Shown one piece after another: positions 7,901 through 8,762 of a stretch of DNA of 8,762 nt (within the stretch, counting starts at the first letter, position 1; each line of letters begins with the position of its first letter). Source of the stretch: DASQDN01 sp035630195 (lineage in GTDB: Bacteria > Acidobacteriota > Terriglobia > Bryobacterales > Bryobacteraceae); contig DASQLD010000430.1 of NCBI GenBank assembly GCA_035630195.1, positions 1 through 8,762 on the forward strand, written 5' to 3'. The translations under genes and the position numbers were made by a program. The notes under the pieces are model-generated. The model was not told the origin of the DNA. It did no database searches and saw only the letters and a list, made by a program, of their open reading frames with translations.

Positions 7901-8380
7901 CATGAGCTGAAAATTCGTAAAGCGCCGATTCAGAACAGGTAGCTCGGTTATCGTTTTCTCACTGTACGTAGAGGCGACATCACTGCGCTCGGTCTTCAGG
8001 AGTGAAGCTTCTGCAGTGACTTCGACGGTTTGTGTGACGTCGCCCAACTGCATCTGCACGTCGACGCGTGTCTCGGTGTCGACGGACACACCGATGTTGT
8101 CTTGAACGAAGCTCTTGAAACCGGACGCCTCCACGCGGACACGATATCTACCCACAATGAGGAAGCGTTGCGCGAAATTGCCGGATTCATTAGATGTCGT
8201 CGTAGCCGCAACATCGCGTCCGGTGTCGGTTATGGTGATTTTTGCGCCGGTCAGGATTCCGCCACTGGCATCAGTTACGGTACCGACGATGCTCCCGTAA
8301 ACGGCTTGTGCATTTACCGGAGTAGAAGAGATGAGCGCAACGAACAGCAAGCTTACTGGCGCCCCAACAAGGAATTTCAT
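4976..8380 (-). CDS. Oar-like TonB-dependent outer-membrane receptor with carboxypeptidase-regulatory-like domain
   Basis: The protein has 1134 residues, typical of the large acidobacterial receptors. A Sec signal peptide covers residues 1 to about 24-26 (cut near PVNAQA). A carboxypeptidase-regulatory-like beta-sandwich follows (about 29-112, beginning GSIVGTVTDASGG). The plug comes next (about 118-255), with VEVTAEASLL, ELPVLNRRF, LLDGTDNHD (198-206) and YDAEFGVASAGVVSAQTKSGTN. The rest is a beta-barrel ending in ATKIQF, whose terminal Phe fits the outer-membrane insertion signal. Such receptors take up large or scarce ligands using TonB energy; the ligand here cannot be read from sequence, and no SusD-like lipoprotein gene is adjacent in this window. 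All six cysteines fall in three close pairs: C547/C549, C998/C1007 and C1104/C1107. The ATG start is supported by GGAG eight bases upstream. It is the first gene of the minus-strand block, with an insertion sequence about 100 bp upstream. Confidence 0.95.
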   Translation of the reverse strand: MKFLVGAPVSLLFVALISSTPVNAQAVYGSIVGTVTDASGGILTGAKITITDTGRDVAATTTSNESGNFAQRFLIVGRYRVRVEASGFKSFVQDNIGVSVDTETRVDVQMQLGDVTQTVEVTAEASLLKTERSDVASTYSEKTITELPVLNRRFTNFQLMTPGVVAFPTSLTAASAENPQGSYRMLVNGQSFAGTSHLLDGTDNHDAVLGWIVINPTLESVTEAKITTANYDAEFGVASAGVVSAQTKSGTNKIHGSAFEFLRNDHLQARNPFTQSRAIPNSNGRTIPLTQWNQFGGSIGGPIQKNKMFFFGDFQGTRRNTGGGTLLRVPTAEERTGDLRGLGLNIFDPDSGATPAARQQFPNNIIPADRLSREAQNLLKLIPLPNINATSDQPNFASSGGVKSDDEAFNGRIDHYTTDKLHLFGRYSLQQFRVKAPGSFGAAGGGGLDASGSTNAYAGTSDSRNHSIAAGADYSVRPDLLTDFRFGWFRYKVFGQPNGIGTKPAEEAGIPGLNTDAEFNSGMPAFFINGYGNNLFRFGYALGVNGCNCPLIQDEDQYQFVNNWTKIQGNHTIKFGADIRKAFNLRVPSDRHRSGELNFDAARTQGPAGGGSGLAAFLIGDVSRFERYVSTVTDASESQNRWFFFGQDTWKVTNKLTINYGLRWEIYRPQKVNAAGNGGFVDVGTGEVLVAGSNGVGLDLNVESPWTNFAPRLGIAYQLTPKTVIRTGYGRGYNLGVFGSIFGHNVTQNLPVLAIQSDQPAQNFDRVFKLSEGPRAINPATILASQPKGPNGHPMLPNGVTSFVITDPIRFPTVDAWNFTIQQQLGQSMSFEIAYVGTKGTHVFAGTGGDYDLNQADINGFGTLTTNQRKPFFQKFGWSQNFRYYGSDASNNYHSLQTRFDKRFSQGLSVGAHYTWSKNIDYDGTYYPRDAKLARGASNNNRAHVLFLSSLYELPVGQGRQFLSGAPKAVDLILGGWQVNGTFNWMAGQPFTPMYRDCNADRDTGWCRPDIVGDPSIDNPSQFGWFKTAETPLAQNGQVSGPWQRPQRGKFGTIGRNTLVGPSFAQWDMSFFKNFRITEGIQAQFRAESFNFANHTNLANPNNCVDCPGVAGRIFGAFASYVPRQWQLATKIQF

Positions 8381-8388
8381 AGCCAGTT

Positions 8389-8392
8389 CTCC
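8389..8392 (-). promoter_or_regulatory. Ribosome binding site of the TonB-dependent receptor
   Basis: The minus strand reads GGAG eight bases before the ATG at 8380, in the context TTGGAGAA. It agrees with the start that gives a complete signal peptide. Confidence 0.6.
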
Positions 8393-8479
8393 AATTAGGC
8401 GTACGAGGCCTGTTGGGGTGGAAGTTTATACTAAATACAACGAAAACGCTAGGCCCTTTTCCGGTGAGTGTCGCTAGTA
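8393..8479 (-). promoter_or_regulatory. Probable promoter-bearing leader of the receptor gene (elements not firmly located)
   Basis: Only about 100 bp separate the receptor ATG from the insertion-sequence end, so any native promoter still present must lie here or the gene relies on the element. The AT-rich part around 8425-8446 reads GTTGTATTTAGTATAAAC on the minus strand, with TATAAA at 8430-8425 as a possible -10. No good -35 stands 16-18 bases upstream of it, so the call is weak. Confidence 0.3.
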
Positions 8480-8481
8480 TG

Positions 8482-8517
8482 TGAGTTGTCCGGTTGAATT
8501 CACACATGAGTTGTCCG
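8482..8517 (+). repeat. Two 11-bp direct repeats (TGAGTTGTCCG) at 25-bp spacing in the IS terminus
   Basis: TGAGTTGTCCG occurs at 8482-8492 and again at 8507-8517, exactly 25 bases apart. Between them TGTGA (8480-8484) and TCACA (8500-8504) form a short inverted pair around the first copy. Subterminal repeats of this kind are typical transposase binding sites; this role is inferred from position. Confidence 0.7.
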
Positions 8518-8546
8518 CATTGACCAGGCGGGAGTAAGGCTGGGGA

Positions 8547-8762
8547 GTGGAAGAAGCCCGGCAGTACTCGGCCGCTGAGATGGAGCGGATGATGAAGGTA
8601 CAAGACATACTGCTGCAGGCCATGGCCAAGAAGATTACTTGGTGGCAGGCAGCCGAGATTTTAGGTGTGACGGATCGGACGATGCGCCGGTGGCGGGAAC
8701 GCCTGGAGAGCGATGGCTACTCGGGGTTGGCCGATCGGCGGAAGGGCAAGCCGAGCGGCAAG
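8547..8762 (+). CDS. ISNCY/IS1202-type transposase, N-terminal part (3' end outside window)
   Basis: The frame is open from GTG at 8547 to the right edge, giving 72 codons. The visible protein contains EMERMMKVQDILLQAMAKK (11-29), then ITWWQAAEILGVTDRTMRRWRERLE (30-54), a clear helix-turn-helix, and GYSGLADRRKGKPS (57-70). This is the N-terminus I associate with transposases usually annotated as ISNCY family, in which a DDE catalytic domain follows. That part would lie beyond the window. GTG is preferred over the ATG at 8580 because TAAGG stands seven bases before it and relatives commonly begin with a similar EE...YS..EMER segment. The ATG at 8580 has no ribosome binding site. Whether the element is intact cannot be judged here. 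Confidence 0.8.
   Translation, partial: MEEARQYSAAEMERMMKVQDILLQAMAKKITWWQAAEILGVTDRTMRRWRERLESDGYSGLADRRKGKPSGK

Larger units (their letters stand above)
8480..8762 (+). mobile_element. Left end of an ISNCY/IS1202-type insertion sequence (continues beyond window)
   Basis: A transposase gene begins at 8547, and just before it is a repeat-rich terminus starting near TGTGAGTTGTCCGG (8480). The outer TGT matches the TGT...ACA ends of several IS families. The exact outer boundary is estimated: the other end and the target duplication lie outside the window. The element points away from the receptor gene and sits about 100 bp upstream of its start codon. Confidence 0.7.

Noticed and set aside
8271..8603. 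A 110-codon minus-strand frame crossing the receptor start and the IS end
   Set aside because: It spans the IS boundary and overlaps both the receptor N-terminus and the transposase; composition is unstructured, so it is a by-product of overlap.

Overview
The window looks like a chromosomal segment of an Acidobacteriota genome, probably of the Solibacter/Bryobacter type. This rests on three protein types seen together: a very large Oar-like TonB-dependent receptor with an N-terminal carboxypeptidase-regulatory-like domain, a 'planctomycete cytochrome' (PSCyt1/PSCyt2/PSD1) gene translationally coupled to a DUF1501 gene, and a C-terminal domain at the left edge that I associate with acidobacterial proteins. 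The taxonomic call is inference from gene content; there is no rRNA or other marker.

Layout. At the left edge (1-593, + strand) is the 3' end of a gene whose start lies outside the window. It runs tail to tail, with a 3-bp gap, into a minus-strand block of four genes that fills 597-8380. In transcription order the block is: TonB-dependent receptor (8380-4976), a 132-residue membrane protein (4934-4536), a secreted PSCyt1-PSCyt2-PSD1 protein (4432-1967) and a Tat-exported DUF1501 protein (1970-597). Gaps are 41 bp, 103 bp and a 4-bp ATGA overlap, so a single transcript is possible. The 103-bp gap holds a 34-bp dyad that can fold just in front of the cytochrome gene's start codon. At the right edge (about 8480-8762) lies the left end of an insertion sequence of the ISNCY/IS1202 type, with 11-bp direct repeats and the first 72 codons of its transposase, pointing away from the receptor gene.

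How the genes may work together. The receptor would bind and import a large or scarce substrate through the outer membrane. The PSCyt and DUF1501 products are exported by Sec and Tat respectively and would act in the periplasm. PSCyt/DUF1501 pairs are common in Planctomycetes, Verrucomicrobia and Acidobacteria, often near sulfatases and carbohydrate enzymes, but their biochemical role is not settled. The link between this pair and the receptor is inferred from position only.

No tRNA, rRNA, CRISPR array, riboswitch or clear intrinsic terminator was found. No stretch over 300 bases lacks a gene.
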